A model generated the notes under the pieces. It saw only the letters and a list, made by a program, of their open reading frames with translations. It had not been told where the DNA came from and did not search any database. From Bacteroides sp. (GTDB taxonomy: Bacteria; Bacteroidota; Bacteroidia; Bacteroidales; Bacteroidaceae): a stretch of DNA of 64,000 nucleotides. The stretch lies in assembly GCA_021201335.1 (NCBI GenBank), contig JAJQFD010000037.1, forward strand, positions 1-64,000, given 5' to 3'. Shown here piece by piece: positions 20,815 through 30,689 of the stretch; the stretch's first letter is position 1; each line of letters starts with the position of its first letter. Made by a program: the position numbers and the translations under genes.

Positions 20815-20862
20815 TTATTCAATCGTACAAGATACTCATCAGTATCTTGTACGATTGAATAA
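20815..20862. repeat. Perfect 22-bp inverted repeat with 4-nt loop
   Basis: TTATTCAATCGTACAAGATACT-CATC-AGTATCTTGTACGATTGAATAA. Confidence 0.95.
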
Positions 20863-20920
20863 GATGCGGAATTTGCACAAAGTTACGGATAGTCCCTCGA
20901 ATTAACTTCTATGACCTTTT

Positions 20921-21437
20921 CCCATAAAACTCTTTCAGCAGAGCGATATAACCTTCCAAATACTCAATTTTCGGGTTACGGAGTTCAAACGCAACGCGTG
21001 AACATTTTTCGATCTTCTTTCCGCTAAGGATATATGTTTTCCTGAAGGAGCAAACTTCCTTATAATGATTACATGTTCCGTGTTCGTTTATAAACGGTTC
21101 TTTGGTGTATGACGGAGCATTCTCTATATAGGACGCATGTTTGTCTATGTTGGAGAAAACAGCCTCAAAACAATGCCGTTAGCGAAATTGATTTCTTTTC
21201 CGCTATGTGTTATAATCTCATTATCCCGAATATAGATTCGGGCGATTATTTTTTTAGACTTGACACCAGTTTGGGAGTAAATAGCCATATACCTGCCCCA
21301 GCAATATCCATTGCAATTTTTCCGTCAAAATCATAACCGAGAGTCTTTATACTCTCGGTAAAACGGACTATAAAAGTCTTATTTTCCGTTGAAACAAAAC
21401 CGAACCTGACTTCGTTCAGGAGTGCTCCGATGCTCAT
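20921..21437 (-). pseudogene. Frameshifted gene of a small uncharacterised protein
   Basis: MSIGALLNEVRFGFVSTENKTFIVRFTESIKTLGYDFDGKI...LVSSLKK* then continues out of frame: IITHSGKEINFANGI...NAPSYTKEPFINEHGTCNHYKEVCSFRKTYILSGKKIEKCSRVAFELRNPKIEYLEGYIALLKEFYGK. Confidence 0.7.
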
Positions 21438-21447
21438 ATTTTCCCAG

Positions 21448-21891
21448 TTACGAGAACTTCTTAATCTCTTCTGTCAGTTCTTCACTGAATTGTTCCGGGG
21501 CCAACGGTGAAAAAAGTTCAATCAGATTATCTTCGGGATCGCGCAGATGTACTGTCCGCATACCCCAATCGGCCATATCGGTAGGCTCATTTACGAATTT
21601 CACCCCCTTTGCTTTCAAAGCAGCATAAGCGTCATCCACATTATCCACACTAAAGCATACGAGTGACTTTTCCCGAAATCCCGCAGGCAGTTCCTTATCC
21701 GCATTACCTACCGCCGGAGCCATCCAATCGGATACAAAAAGAGCAAAACCTTCTATCCCGTCTGCTACTTTAAAACTGGCGTATCCACTGTTCTCGTCAC
21801 CCCAGGCAGGTTCTAATCCAAGTTGCTCCGTGTAAAACTTAAAACACGTGGCAAAATCTTTAACTAATAATCTTACGTTACTAAATTTCAT
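21448..21891 (-). CDS. VOC/glyoxalase-family protein
   Basis: FSNVRLLVKDFATCFKFYTEQLGLEPAW; RTVHLRDPEDNLIELF. Confidence 0.9.
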   Translation of the reverse strand: MKFSNVRLLVKDFATCFKFYTEQLGLEPAWGDENSGYASFKVADGIEGFALFVSDWMAPAVGNADKELPAGFREKSLVCFSVDNVDDAYAALKAKGVKFVNEPTDMADWGMRTVHLRDPEDNLIELFSPLAPEQFSEELTEEIKKFS

Positions 21892-21915
21892 GGTTTTATA
21901 ATTTTTATGGTTATC

Positions 21916-22518
21916 TTATTTTTCCGGGCTTAACCCGTTTTTATAATACTGGTAACTTTCCTCTATTATTTCCGGTGCGTCTGCTTCCAAAGCATACAGC
22001 ACTTCACGGCAGAATTCCAGCGGTGCTGTTCCATTGGCGGTAACTATCTTTCCGTCTCTTACGGCATCTTTTTTAATATAGTTCGATTCTCCGGTATAGT
22101 TCTCTCCCGCATATTGTTTCAGGTAGTCGAGTCCGTTGCTTGTATGCTTCACGTTGTTAAAAAATCCGTTCATACCGAGGTATACCGACCCGTTGCAGAT
22201 TCCGGCAACCAGTTTATTGTCTTTAATTGCTTTTTCCACAAGCGGACGAATCGCTTGGGCTTCAGCCGAGAACAAATTCATACCTCCGATTATTATTAAT
22301 CCTGCATGATCCTCCGGCAAATCGTTCAGATCATAATCGGGCAATACGGTGAATCCACCTATCGAGGTAATCGGATCTTTGGTAACGGACAGCGTTTTTA
22401 CGGTATATTTAACGGGGCTTCCGGGTTTAACACCGATGTTCAGACAGGTAGAGATATAAGCGCCTTCCCAGTCGGCAAACCCGTTTAATAGTACAAAAAT
22501 TACTTCTTTCTTGTTCAT
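21916..22518 (-). CDS. DJ-1/PfpI family protein
   Basis: GLIIIGGMNLFSAEAQAIRPLVEKAIKDNKLVAGICNGSVYLG. Confidence 0.9.
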   Translation of the reverse strand: MNKKEVIFVLLNGFADWEGAYISTCLNIGVKPGSPVKYTVKTLSVTKDPITSIGGFTVLPDYDLNDLPEDHAGLIIIGGMNLFSAEAQAIRPLVEKAIKDNKLVAGICNGSVYLGMNGFFNNVKHTSNGLDYLKQYAGENYTGESNYIKKDAVRDGKIVTANGTAPLEFCREVLYALEADAPEIIEESYQYYKNGLSPEK

Positions 22519-22524
22519 AATGTT

Positions 22525-23220
22525 TTATATAATCGTTTTTTCTAACCAATTTCTCAAATAATCCAACTGCTTCTCTGTATGAAAATAATGTTCGCCACCG
22601 GGCATAATATTCACTGTGCAGTTATACTTTACAGAGAATGCATCGAGTACAGACCTTTCCGTCAAGTTATCATTTTCTCCATACAAAATCCATGTCGGGC
22701 TATCCCATTTCTTAACCCGATGATTCCGTACATATTCATAATAATCCCATGATAGCGTTTCGCCGAAAGTGGTTTCATATTCTCCCTTCCTTTTTAATTC
22801 TTCTTCTGATAGGCCGGCCCACTTCATCATATGTTGAATAAGCCGTTCCATATCCAACACTGGAGAAAGGAAAAGACATCTCTCGAGTTTTATATCTTGA
22901 TAGGCCAGCAAACAGAAATAAGCCCCTAAACTACAGGCATATAAAGATATATGGCTGTATTTATCTTTAACAAACGAATAAACCTCTTTTAAATCATATA
23001 CGCTATTCTGAACAGTGCAGGGATATGGCTCCTGAATCCGTTCTCCATGCTCCGGCAAATCAAAACTCAGCACCTGGAAACCCGATTTTTCTGCAATGCA
23101 CGCCAATTGATCAGCTTCTTCTTTTCTCGCATGTTTACCATGTATATACAAATATAACTTATCTGAAGCTGAACCATAAAGGATTGCCGGAATATTGTTG
23201 ATTTGTATTTTTTGTTTCAT
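22525..23220 (-). CDS. Alpha/beta hydrolase
   Basis: LYACSLGAYFCLLAY nucleophile elbow-like motif; GGEHYFH catalytic His. Confidence 0.8.
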   Translation of the reverse strand: MKQKIQINNIPAILYGSASDKLYLYIHGKHARKEEADQLACIAEKSGFQVLSFDLPEHGERIQEPYPCTVQNSVYDLKEVYSFVKDKYSHISLYACSLGAYFCLLAYQDIKLERCLFLSPVLDMERLIQHMMKWAGLSEEELKRKGEYETTFGETLSWDYYEYVRNHRVKKWDSPTWILYGENDNLTERSVLDAFSVKYNCTVNIMPGGEHYFHTEKQLDYLRNWLEKTII

Positions 23221-23346
23221 GAATCAGAGTTTTATTTTAGCGTTTGCAAACATACGGATTATCTCTCGCAAAAAGGCTACCCAATGTTGCTAATTTTGGG
23301 ATCGGAATTATATTGAGATTTTCAGCTGATTTTATGATTCATACTG

Positions 23347-23380
23347 ACATACAGTTGTCAAACAGAAAAAGTATCTTTGC
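23347..23380 (+). promoter_or_regulatory. Promoter block shared with 20071-20106, containing dyad TGACA-TACAGT-TGTCA
   Basis: acatacagttgtcaaacagaaaaagtatctttg. Confidence 0.6.
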
Positions 23381-23423
23381 ATATTTAATTATAAATCGAA
23401 ACTATATTATAAAAACGAAAAAC

Positions 23424-23768
23424 ATGGAAAACCGGAAAACATCTAAGTTTCTGATAATATATCAGGATATAAATACCGAAGATACCTTTACCAGCGAAGA
23501 AGTTATAGACGCTACAAAGGCACATGTAGAGCATTGCAGGGATCTGGATGAAAGAGGAATTCTTTTCCTATGCGGTCCGTTAATCGGTAAAGAAGAAAAA
23601 GGCATGTTCATTCTGAATGCCAAATCTTATGAAGAAGCTGAGGGCTATGTACTGCGTGATCCGCTTATTGCCCGCAAAGGTTATAAAACTTATCTTATTC
23701 AGCAGATACAGGAAGCTAATGCGGAAAACAATTACCTGCTGGAATTTTATACGAATATGGAAATGTAA
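23424..23768 (+). CDS. YciI-like protein
   Basis: RDLDERGILFLCGPLIGKEEKGMFILNAKSYEEAEGYVLRDPLIARKGYKTYLIQQ; ATG at 23424. Confidence 0.75.
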   Translation: MENRKTSKFLIIYQDINTEDTFTSEEVIDATKAHVEHCRDLDERGILFLCGPLIGKEEKGMFILNAKSYEEAEGYVLRDPLIARKGYKTYLIQQIQEANAENNYLLEFYTNMEM

Positions 23769-23839
23769 TAAGAATTGGGTGATTGATTAATGAAATTTCT
23801 AAACGGAGACTAATTTTAATACATAGCTTTTTAAATAAA

Positions 23840-24452
23840 TCAACATGGAGAAGAAACGACAACAAAAAATACACAGGAAAATCAACTCCCTTTTCAGCGT
23901 CCTAAACACGGAATTAATGCCGGCAGAAAACAATGGCAAATGGGAGATTTGGATGTGACAGCGGGTGAGGAGGTTGTGCCATTCAAATATGATTATGCGC
24001 ATATTTTTTCTGTAAGGATGGCATTGGTTTAATTGAATGGCTGGTGGGGTATGTAGACCAGAGATGGAAGGAGGTGATTTCGTGTATATATAACCCTGCG
24101 TGGTCGTTTACCAAAACGGGACTAGCGGCGGTATGTATAGATGGCAAGCATGGTTTTATCGACTAGACGGGAAAGGTAGTGATCCCGCTTTCGAGCATAA
24201 ACTGGAAGGTAAAAAGAGCTCGAAGATTACTATAACACTGTCCGGGGAAAAATTAAAATCAATGAATATAAGATGATAAATCCTGTTGTACAGCTATCAT
24301 CAGAAGTTGCCGTGTTAATATACAATTATGAGGCACAGAGGGATGGAATGACATTCAAAATGAATTGCACGGAAGTTTACAGGCTAAATTCAGCTTATCA
24401 ATGGAAAATCACACATACCCATTGGTCTTTTTTTCAGCCTGCTCATGCGTAA
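23840..24452 (+). pseudogene. Decayed gene(s): WG-repeat-like fragment and SnoaL/DUF4440-like C-terminus
   Basis: AVCIDGKHGFID*TGKVVIP (WG-repeat-like, interrupted) and NPVVQLSSEVAVLIYNYEAQRDG...YQWKITHTHWSFFQPAHA*. Confidence 0.55.
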
Positions 24453-24461
24453 CTAAGTGAT

Positions 24462-24866
24462 ATGGAAATTCAATACGCAAAAGAATATGATTTAGAAGCC
24501 ATTAGTGGCTGCGACGAACATATATCCAAAGAAGAACTCTTAAAATCTATTTTAGATAACAGGGTAGTTGTCGTCAAAGACGGGGATAAACTCTGTGGTT
24601 GGTTCAGGTATAATCTTTTCTGGGATAATACTCCTTTCTTAAATATGATTTTCCTACTGGATGAATACCGGCATAAAGGGCTGGGATACAGATTAATGAT
24701 ATTCTGGGAAAAAGAAATGGAAAAGAAAAATTACAACCTCTTAATGACCTCATCACTGAGTAATGAAGATGCACAGCATTTCTACAGGAAACTTGGATAT
24801 AAAGATTCGGGATGCTTATTGTTGAAATCTGAACCATTGGAGATTCTATTTACGAAAGAGATTTGA
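24462..24866 (+). CDS. GNAT family N-acetyltransferase
   Basis: FLLDEYRHKGLGYRLMIFWEKEMEKK; HFYRKLGYKDSG. Confidence 0.85.
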   Translation: MEIQYAKEYDLEAISGCDEHISKEELLKSILDNRVVVVKDGDKLCGWFRYNLFWDNTPFLNMIFLLDEYRHKGLGYRLMIFWEKEMEKKNYNLLMTSSLSNEDAQHFYRKLGYKDSGCLLLKSEPLEILFTKEI

Positions 24867-25088
24867 AACAATTGCTATAGTACGTAAGCTGAAAATATTG
24901 CGCTGATTAATTGCATCGGGGTGACTATATTGAATAGTTCCTTATTGTTTTGTTTCTTAATAATAAAAGCAACTCTTTTTCAAAGAAATGGCATATATGG
25001 TGCCAAGGATATTTATATAAGTAAGAAATAATTCTTATCCCATATTATCATAAATGAATTCAATAGTAAGGTTTTGTTATACTTAATA

Positions 25089-25847
25089 TCATATTTCGTT
25101 CACCACCCAGGCTTTGAATTCGGCAGCTTTGTTTTTGCTAATATAAATTCGTTCGGGAGTTTCGACATCGAGGGTGAGTAGCAGGCGGTTGTCGAACCAG
25201 ATTGTGATATTTTGCACGCTGTCGCGGGCGATGATATATTGTTTGTTGGCCCGGAAAAACTCGTTGGGATTGAGGTTGGCAGATATCTGTTCCAGTGTTT
25301 TGGTGTAGGGATAGTATGTGCCGTTTTTCATACAAACGCGGGTATTCTTATCAGTGGTATAGAAGCAGGACACATCCCGCAGGTCTACGGGAATAAGCTT
25401 ATCTTTGACCGGAATAAGCAGACGGTCTTTATAACGGGGGGCTGACGGGTGGAACGGGGTGATCCGGCTTAGGTATTGCACCACTTCCGTGCGGGTCTAT
25501 TTACCGAATTTGTAGAGGGCGCGTTTCAGTTCTTCCGGTTTGATAGGTTTGAGCAGGTAGTCGATGCTGTTCACTTTGAAGGCTTCAATGGCATGTTCGT
25601 CGTAAGCCGTTGTGAAGATAATCGGCGTCTCAATCTGGATCGTATCAAAGATGGAAAAGGCCGAACCATCTGACAGGTGTATATCCATCAGTATCAGTTC
25701 GGGCGCAGGATGAACCTGCAACCAGTGTACAGTCTGACTGATACTTTCAGTATTGCCTACCACTTCCATCGACGGGTCTATTTCGTGAAGGATATTTATC
25801 AGGTTCTCATAAGCAACTGTTTCGTCTTCAACTATCAGTATTTTCAT
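25089..25847 (-). pseudogene. LytTR response regulator split by in-frame TAG between receiver and LytTR domains
   Basis: 25497-25847 receiver (MKILIVEDETVAYENL...LKRALYKFGK*), same frame continues TRTEVVQYLSRI...LytTR (25089-25484). Confidence 0.85.
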
Positions 25848-25852
25848 GGGAA

Positions 25853-26863
25853 TTATTTTAATGGTAAATAGACTGCGAAAGTTTTGCCGTCGTTTTCCAC
25901 CCGTATCTGTTTGTTCATCAACAGTAGAAAGCGATTTTCGAGGTTCTTAATACCCGTGCCGTTGGTTTGCGCAGGAACAAGTTTGAGATAAATAAGATTG
26001 GTGACCACCAGTTCCGATTGTTCATTCAACCGGATGGTAACTTCCATCTTGTGCTGGCTGTCGATGGTGTTATGTACCACGATATTATCAATCAATGGCA
26101 GCAGGGAGAGAACAGGGATTTTCAGGTTTAGTTTATCTTTGTCTACCTCGATATTGAATTCCAGCTTATTGGCAAAGCGTACTTCCATCATATAGCGGAA
26201 AGCTTCTACGAATTGGAGTTCTTCATCCAGGGTGACCAATCCTTTTTTATCGCTTTGCAGGATATAGCGGAATACATCGGATAGTTTGTTGACGAATGCC
26301 AGCGTGTTTTCGTCTTCTTTTTTGCGGATAAGCGCCGTGAGGCTGTTGAGCGAATTGAAGAAGAAATGGGGGTTTATCTGGTTGGCCAACGCATCACAAC
26401 GGCTTTGCAGGTTTTCAATTCTCAATTGTTCTATTTCCTGTTCTTTTTTTCGTTGTTCATTATACAACATAAAGACATGGCCCACAAAGGTGGAGAGAAT
26501 AAAGACAACAAAATACTGGAAGAGTACGACGCTGCCGTAACCATGTATTTTTCCGTTCCACAGGTACATTATACCGACGAATATAATGTAGGCTATGGTT
26601 GTAATCAGGAAAGTCCGGATAGCCCGTCTCTCAAATGTGAGGTCTTTTATTGTCCGCAGGTTATATATCAGCAACCCCCAAATCAGCACAATAAAGTATG
26701 CGTACCGGATAAAGAAAAATGTGAGGTGGTGTGCATGTTTCGACTTATCCAGAAAACTTAGTTCCCAGGGTAAGCAGGATATATTGGGATAGACAATAAA
26801 TATCGCGCTTACCATACTTATTAGTAAGAGTTTGAGCGAGCTATAGTCTTCTAATATTTTCAT
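25853..26863 (-). CDS. LytS-like sensor histidine kinase
   Basis: NQINPHFFFNSLNSLTALI; LIDNIVVHN; GTGIKNLENRF. Confidence 0.9.
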   Translation of the reverse strand: MKILEDYSSLKLLLISMVSAIFIVYPNISCLPWELSFLDKSKHAHHLTFFFIRYAYFIVLIWGLLIYNLRTIKDLTFERRAIRTFLITTIAYIIFVGIMYLWNGKIHGYGSVVLFQYFVVFILSTFVGHVFMLYNEQRKKEQEIEQLRIENLQSRCDALANQINPHFFFNSLNSLTALIRKKEDENTLAFVNKLSDVFRYILQSDKKGLVTLDEELQFVEAFRYMMEVRFANKLEFNIEVDKDKLNLKIPVLSLLPLIDNIVVHNTIDSQHKMEVTIRLNEQSELVVTNLIYLKLVPAQTNGTGIKNLENRFLLLMNKQIRVENDGKTFAVYLPLK

Positions 26864-26996
26864 TAATAGTAGTTTTTACAAATATACAAAATTTGAACGT
26901 TATTAAACGACTGCTACCGAACCGCAGCCAAATAATACAAGGATAAAGGTTTCCTACTAATTCTCCGGTAAATTCTTTCATGGATGTGCTTTTTAA

Positions 26997-28333
26997 TTAT
27001 TCCACCACTTTCAGGCAATACATTTTAGCCTGGTCACGAATCAGTAGTTTGCCGTCGGCGAGGGCAAGAGGTGCCCAGTTTTGTCCATTTCCAAGCATTT
27101 CAACTTTCGAGATTTGCTTGAAAGCTGTAGGGTCGGGTTCGATCAGGTAGAGACCTCTTAAACCATCAGAAGCTAAAATTAATCCGTCAGCAAGAATCAT
27201 GCTGCCGCGGTCGAAGTTTGGATTACGGCTGGTTTTCCATTTGATATTGCCCTCCATATCCATACATATCATGCCGTCGCGTTTCTGATTGGTGCGGAAC
27301 ATGGCGTAAAAATGCCCGTCATGGAAGAGTGGCGGTTTGGTTTGGTCGCCAAACTCAAGGGTGGTGAAAAGTTCAGTGGTATCGAATGTGCCGTCGGTTT
27401 TCTTGTTCACCTGTATCATGGTTGCTCCGCGGTCGTACCCCCCCCTGTAATAAGCAGTTTATTATTACCGGCATCAACGGGACAAGGCACGGAAATAACG
27501 CATTCCCAATTAGAATAGGTCCATAATCTTTTCCCTGTACGTGGGTCAATACCTACTACATTGCCTTTCGTTTTCGGCGCGTCGGGGTCTGTATACGAAT
27601 TGGTTGATGATGCTACCCATACAATTTGGTCTTCACCGTGTATTTTCAAGACTTTCGGACTTACATAGCTGGTATTACCAAGGTTTGGAGTTTTCCATAC
27701 CACGTCTCCGGTAGATTTATTATAGGCGACTACGCCTGCGTCGGGTGCTTGTGAGGCGATAATAAGTAAATCATTGTAAATTACCGGACACTGGGAAATG
27801 GCCCACGTGGGAATCTTCTTTCCACCGAAATCGGTCCATACATTTTTCTTCCAAACGACTTGTTGTGTATGGACATCAAAACAGTATAAATCGCCATAAG
27901 GGCCACAGGAATAGACGTGTTTATCATCTACCACCGGCACGCTTCGCGAACCCGGGTAGGAGACTTCTCCGGGAGCATTATAATTGAATTTCCAGAGTTC
28001 CTCACCTGTTTGCAGGTTAAAGCACCGCATTATATCGCCTGCTTCGTCGTCTCTGTCGAGCAGATATACTTTGCCGTTTTTGACAACAGGACCACCGAAT
28101 CCTTTCCCGACTTCTGCTGTCCATAACACTTCGGGGCCTGCTTCGGGCCAGCTTCTTAATAAGCCTTTCTGTGGGGAAGTATGGTTCCGGTCCGGACCAA
28201 GGAATTGAGGCCAGTCCTGCGCACTGATCGTCGGGCAATAAAGCGTGACGATGGTAATGACTGCTATAAAAAGGTACTTTGTTTTCATATATTGTTTATT
28301 TAAATCATTTATTCTCGGGTGAGAAATAGCCAA
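26997..28333 (-). pseudogene. PQQ-like beta-propeller protein, frameshifted in a G8 tract
   Basis: ORFs 27416-28333 (QDWPQFLGPDRNHTSPQKGLLRSWPEAGPEVLWTAEVGKGF...) and 26997-27419 join at C8 (+ strand, 27438-27445). Confidence 0.85.
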
Positions 28334-29273
28334 ACTCTGCCATCATCTGCCATGCGGCAGCTGGATTGAATCCGCGGTTTTGTTCCGTATGGCTGTCGGT
28401 ATCGCGCGGATTGGCTCCTACTTCGGCATATAACTGGTTTACTCCCGCCACCAGGGCTACCTGAATGGGTTCGTGTACATTCATTGCCCGGGAAGGGTTG
28501 ACTGCGATGTTGGTGACTGCTACTATTTTGGATAATTCCAGTGCGGATATTTGTCCCCGGTGATAGAGAGGTGTTCCCGGAACGGCTACTCTTCGCATGG
28601 CTGCCATGACGCCGATATCCAGGTCACGGGCACGAAGGATTTCTTTTGTCAGTTCTTCGTAGGTATGTTCCGGACCGATGGGTTCGATACAGTAATATAA
28701 TTCGAGGCCTGCTTCTTTGATTGCATCGAGTGTTTCCTCGCGCGCTTTGGGATTGGCTTCGGTGTCGATGCCTTCCCGCAGGCGGTTAATATGATACGCT
28801 CCGGTAAATCCGGCTTCCTTTAATTTTCGTGCGGTGGATAAATCAAAGTCACCGATGTTGGCTACTAATTTCTGGCCATCCCGTAGGTTGGGTTTGACAG
28901 CCTGGCCTATGGAGATGAATTGTTCCTGCGGATAGTCGGCTGTTGTCATCAGGAAAAAGTCATCAAAATAACCTCTTTGCAGAAAGGTCAGTTCTTCATT
29001 AATTTCCTCCGCCGTTTTATCCCATTGTGAATCCATTGAATAGTGCGACGAGGCCATGGAACAGAATTTGCAGTTAATAGAACAGGGTTCTGCATTGATG
29101 CCTATCTGGGTAAATACATATCCGCGGTTTCCGAATTTGCGTCTTGACAGGGCGTTTGATACGGCCAGCAGTTCATAGAACTGATAGCTTTGATTGTCGA
29201 TGTTCAGAAGGTCGATAATATCATTTTCAGATAATGTGAACTCGTTCTTTTTTATTTTCTCAAGTGCTTCCAT
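28305..29273 (-). CDS. Radical SAM protein, biotin-synthase-like fold
   Basis: GINAEPCSINCKFCSM (CxxxCxxC); EPIGPEHTYEELTKEIL; RRVAVPGTPL. Confidence 0.85.
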   Translation of the reverse strand: MEALEKIKKNEFTLSENDIIDLLNIDNQSYQFYELLAVSNALSRRKFGNRGYVFTQIGINAEPCSINCKFCSMASSHYSMDSQWDKTAEEINEELTFLQRGYFDDFFLMTTADYPQEQFISIGQAVKPNLRDGQKLVANIGDFDLSTARKLKEAGFTGAYHINRLREGIDTEANPKAREETLDAIKEAGLELYYCIEPIGPEHTYEELTKEILRARDLDIGVMAAMRRVAVPGTPLYHRGQISALELSKIVAVTNIAVNPSRAMNVHEPIQVALVAGVNQLYAEVGANPRDTDSHTEQNRGFNPAAAWQMMAEFGYFSPENK

Positions 29274-29400
29274 GCTGATGAATATGTGGTAATCATTTTA
29301 TTTGCTTATGTCAGTGACCTGACAAATATGTTAAAATCTTTATTTCCCTACTGTGCTTTTTTCAGCAAAAGGAAAAAAAAGGATGTAAAAACGAATCGTA

Positions 29401-30669
29401 TCATTTAATTTTATACGCCATCATAGCGTTTCCATGGCGTATGTAAAGGATCCCATCTGCAATGGCCGGATGTGACCAATGTGGTCCGTCTCCTTTATTT
29501 ACCCGGAATTGGCTTATGATTTCAAATTTATCCGGATTGGGTGCCAGCATCGCTACTATTCCCCGCCTTTCTTCATAGCAAAACACTTTATTGTCGGCAG
29601 CGATTACCGAGCCTTTACTATGTCCCTGCCAGGCGCTTTTATAACGGGTTTTACCTGTTTCCCAGTCAAGCGCTACCCAGTCGCCGTTATTGTTATTGTG
29701 CCAGTTTGAACCGTATATTATCCCGTTTACCAGTACCATTCCTCCGGTATGTACGCTCATATCATCATTTCTCCAGAGGAGGGTTACTCCGGTTGCTTTT
29801 TCATTGAGTTCCAGCATATGGGAACGCATTTCATATGCATTGCTGACGAATAGTTTTCCATTATGATATAAAGGAGTATTAATGCAGATTCCGTCCATTC
29901 CACGCTTCGGGATAAAGTCCCAGTCTTTAAATGTCCAGGCTATTTCTCCGGTTTCCGGGTGGACACCGTAGAGATATGCCTCCGTGAAACCGATAATTTG
30001 CTTGATTCCCTTATGGTTGATTAATAACGGAGATACATGCGAACAGGGATCATTCAGTGATCGAGTTGTCCAGATTGTTTTCCCCGTCTGGGCATCGAGG
30101 GCAACCATGGTGGTCTGTTCACCACCGGGTGTAAATATAACTTTGTTATCGAATACAAGCGGTGATTCGGATACTCCCCAGACGTTTGTCTTCACTCCGA
30201 ATTGTTTTTCTCCGTTTACCGACCATTTAATTTTTCCATCCGAAGCATTCAGGCAGACGATTTGTCCCGTACCGCTGATCACAAAAATATTATCTCCGTC
30301 AACGGTGGGTGTTGTTCGGGTGTCCGGATAAGATTTACTCCAGGCAGGGCCGTACTTTACCTGATAAATCTTTTTCCCGTCAAATGTATAGGCTGTGATG
30401 ATTTCGTTCTTTTCTTCCTCATCCATTCCGGTTACAAATACTTTACCACCGGAAATGACCGGGCTGGAATATCCTTTGCCTGCGTCGTCAACCGCCCATA
30501 AGAGTTCCGGGCCATCGGCAGTCCATGTTTTAAGCAGTCCCGTTTCCTGATAGATACCATCCCGCGTGGGGCCTCTCCAGCCTTTCTGGTTCTGGGCATC
30601 TGTTCCTGTAGTTGACAAAATGACTAGTGCCCATCCTAAAACAATTATTTTACTTTGTCTTGAAATCAT
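29401..30669 (-). CDS. PQQ-like beta-propeller, secreted
   Basis: QKGWRGPTRDGIYQETGLLKTWTADGPELLWAVDDAGKGYSSPVISGGKVFVTG; repeated W blades. Confidence 0.9.
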   Translation of the reverse strand: MISRQSKIIVLGWALVILSTTGTDAQNQKGWRGPTRDGIYQETGLLKTWTADGPELLWAVDDAGKGYSSPVISGGKVFVTGMDEEEKNEIITAYTFDGKKIYQVKYGPAWSKSYPDTRTTPTVDGDNIFVISGTGQIVCLNASDGKIKWSVNGEKQFGVKTNVWGVSESPLVFDNKVIFTPGGEQTTMVALDAQTGKTIWTTRSLNDPCSHVSPLLINHKGIKQIIGFTEAYLYGVHPETGEIAWTFKDWDFIPKRGMDGICINTPLYHNGKLFVSNAYEMRSHMLELNEKATGVTLLWRNDDMSVHTGGMVLVNGIIYGSNWHNNNNGDWVALDWETGKTRYKSAWQGHSKGSVIAADNKVFCYEERRGIVAMLAPNPDKFEIISQFRVNKGDGPHWSHPAIADGILYIRHGNAMMAYKIK

Positions 30670-30689
30670 TGTGCTCTATCATTATTGGG

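Noticed and set aside
20590-20815. Minus-strand tautomerase-like fragment (TKNNIIIVLLENDGSQNWSFGNGEIQ)
   Set aside because: Too short and weak to identify; kept only as possible decayed sequence.
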